This document shows, one piece after another, positions 12,921 through 12,922 of a DNA stretch of 12,922 nt (position 1 is its first letter; every line of letters begins with the position of its first letter). A model generated the notes under the pieces. The model worked only from the letters and a program-made list of their open reading frames with translations. It searched no databases and was not told where the DNA came from. Source of the DNA: Syntrophomonas sp. UBA5314 (GTDB lineage Bacteria; Bacillota; Syntrophomonadia; Syntrophomonadales; Syntrophomonadaceae); NCBI GenBank assembly GCA_002410325.1, contig DHRK01000048.1, forward strand, positions 1-12,922. The letters run 5' to 3'. The position numbers and the translations under genes were made by a program.

Positions 12921-12922
12921 TC

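Noticed and set aside
1..12922. CRISPR arrays, insertion sequences, tRNA genes
   Set aside because: No regularly spaced direct repeats, no transposase-like frames or terminal repeats, and no tRNA cloverleaf with a TTC-type arm were seen on either strand.

Overview
The window looks like a chromosomal segment of an anaerobic, endospore-forming member of the Bacillota (Clostridia, possibly near Syntrophomonadaceae; the family guess is inference). Three things support this. A gene order on the minus strand (SRP RNA, dnaX, ybaB/ebfC, recR, a DUF2508/YaaL protein, bofA) matches the classical Bacillus/Clostridium arrangement. bofA is a sporulation gene. A complete 2-oxoacid:ferredoxin oxidoreductase operon indicates ferredoxin-based anaerobic metabolism. 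Shine-Dalgarno sites are strong (AAGGAGG/GGGAGGAG type) and promoters are of the sigma-A type.

Layout, left to right. Positions 1-300 (minus strand) hold two tandem sigma-A-like promoters, each with a 17-bp spacer and similar start regions, reading out of the left edge. They resemble rRNA-operon P1/P2 promoters, and the rRNA genes would lie outside the window. Positions 391-3792 (minus) are a five-gene operon: a P-loop NTPase followed by korA, korB, korC and korD, driven by a near-consensus promoter at 3839-3867. Positions 4000-7230 (minus) are the dnaX-ebfC-recR-yaaL-bofA operon, closed by a textbook intrinsic terminator at 4000-4023. The 268-nt SRP RNA lies upstream of dnaX (7407-7674, minus).

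The right 5 kb (7903-12920, plus strand, divergent from the SRP RNA) is a signalling cassette. It encodes a membrane Ser/Thr kinase with a cytoplasmic zinc ribbon and an extracytoplasmic C-terminal domain, a PP2C phosphatase, an exported trypsin-like protease joined through a membrane segment to a cytoplasmic FHA domain, and a second PP2C phosphatase. The simplest reading is a transmembrane phosphothreonine circuit: the kinase phosphorylates targets, the FHA domain reads the phosphothreonine, the phosphatases reset it, and the protease is the outward-facing effector or sensor. The cassette may continue past the right edge.

Two genes appear to lack a usual start codon. The P-loop NTPase has no ATG, GTG or TTG upstream of its Walker A motif. 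The first PP2C has its best Shine-Dalgarno in front of an ATT. A mini-ORF and a leader hairpin precede that phosphatase.
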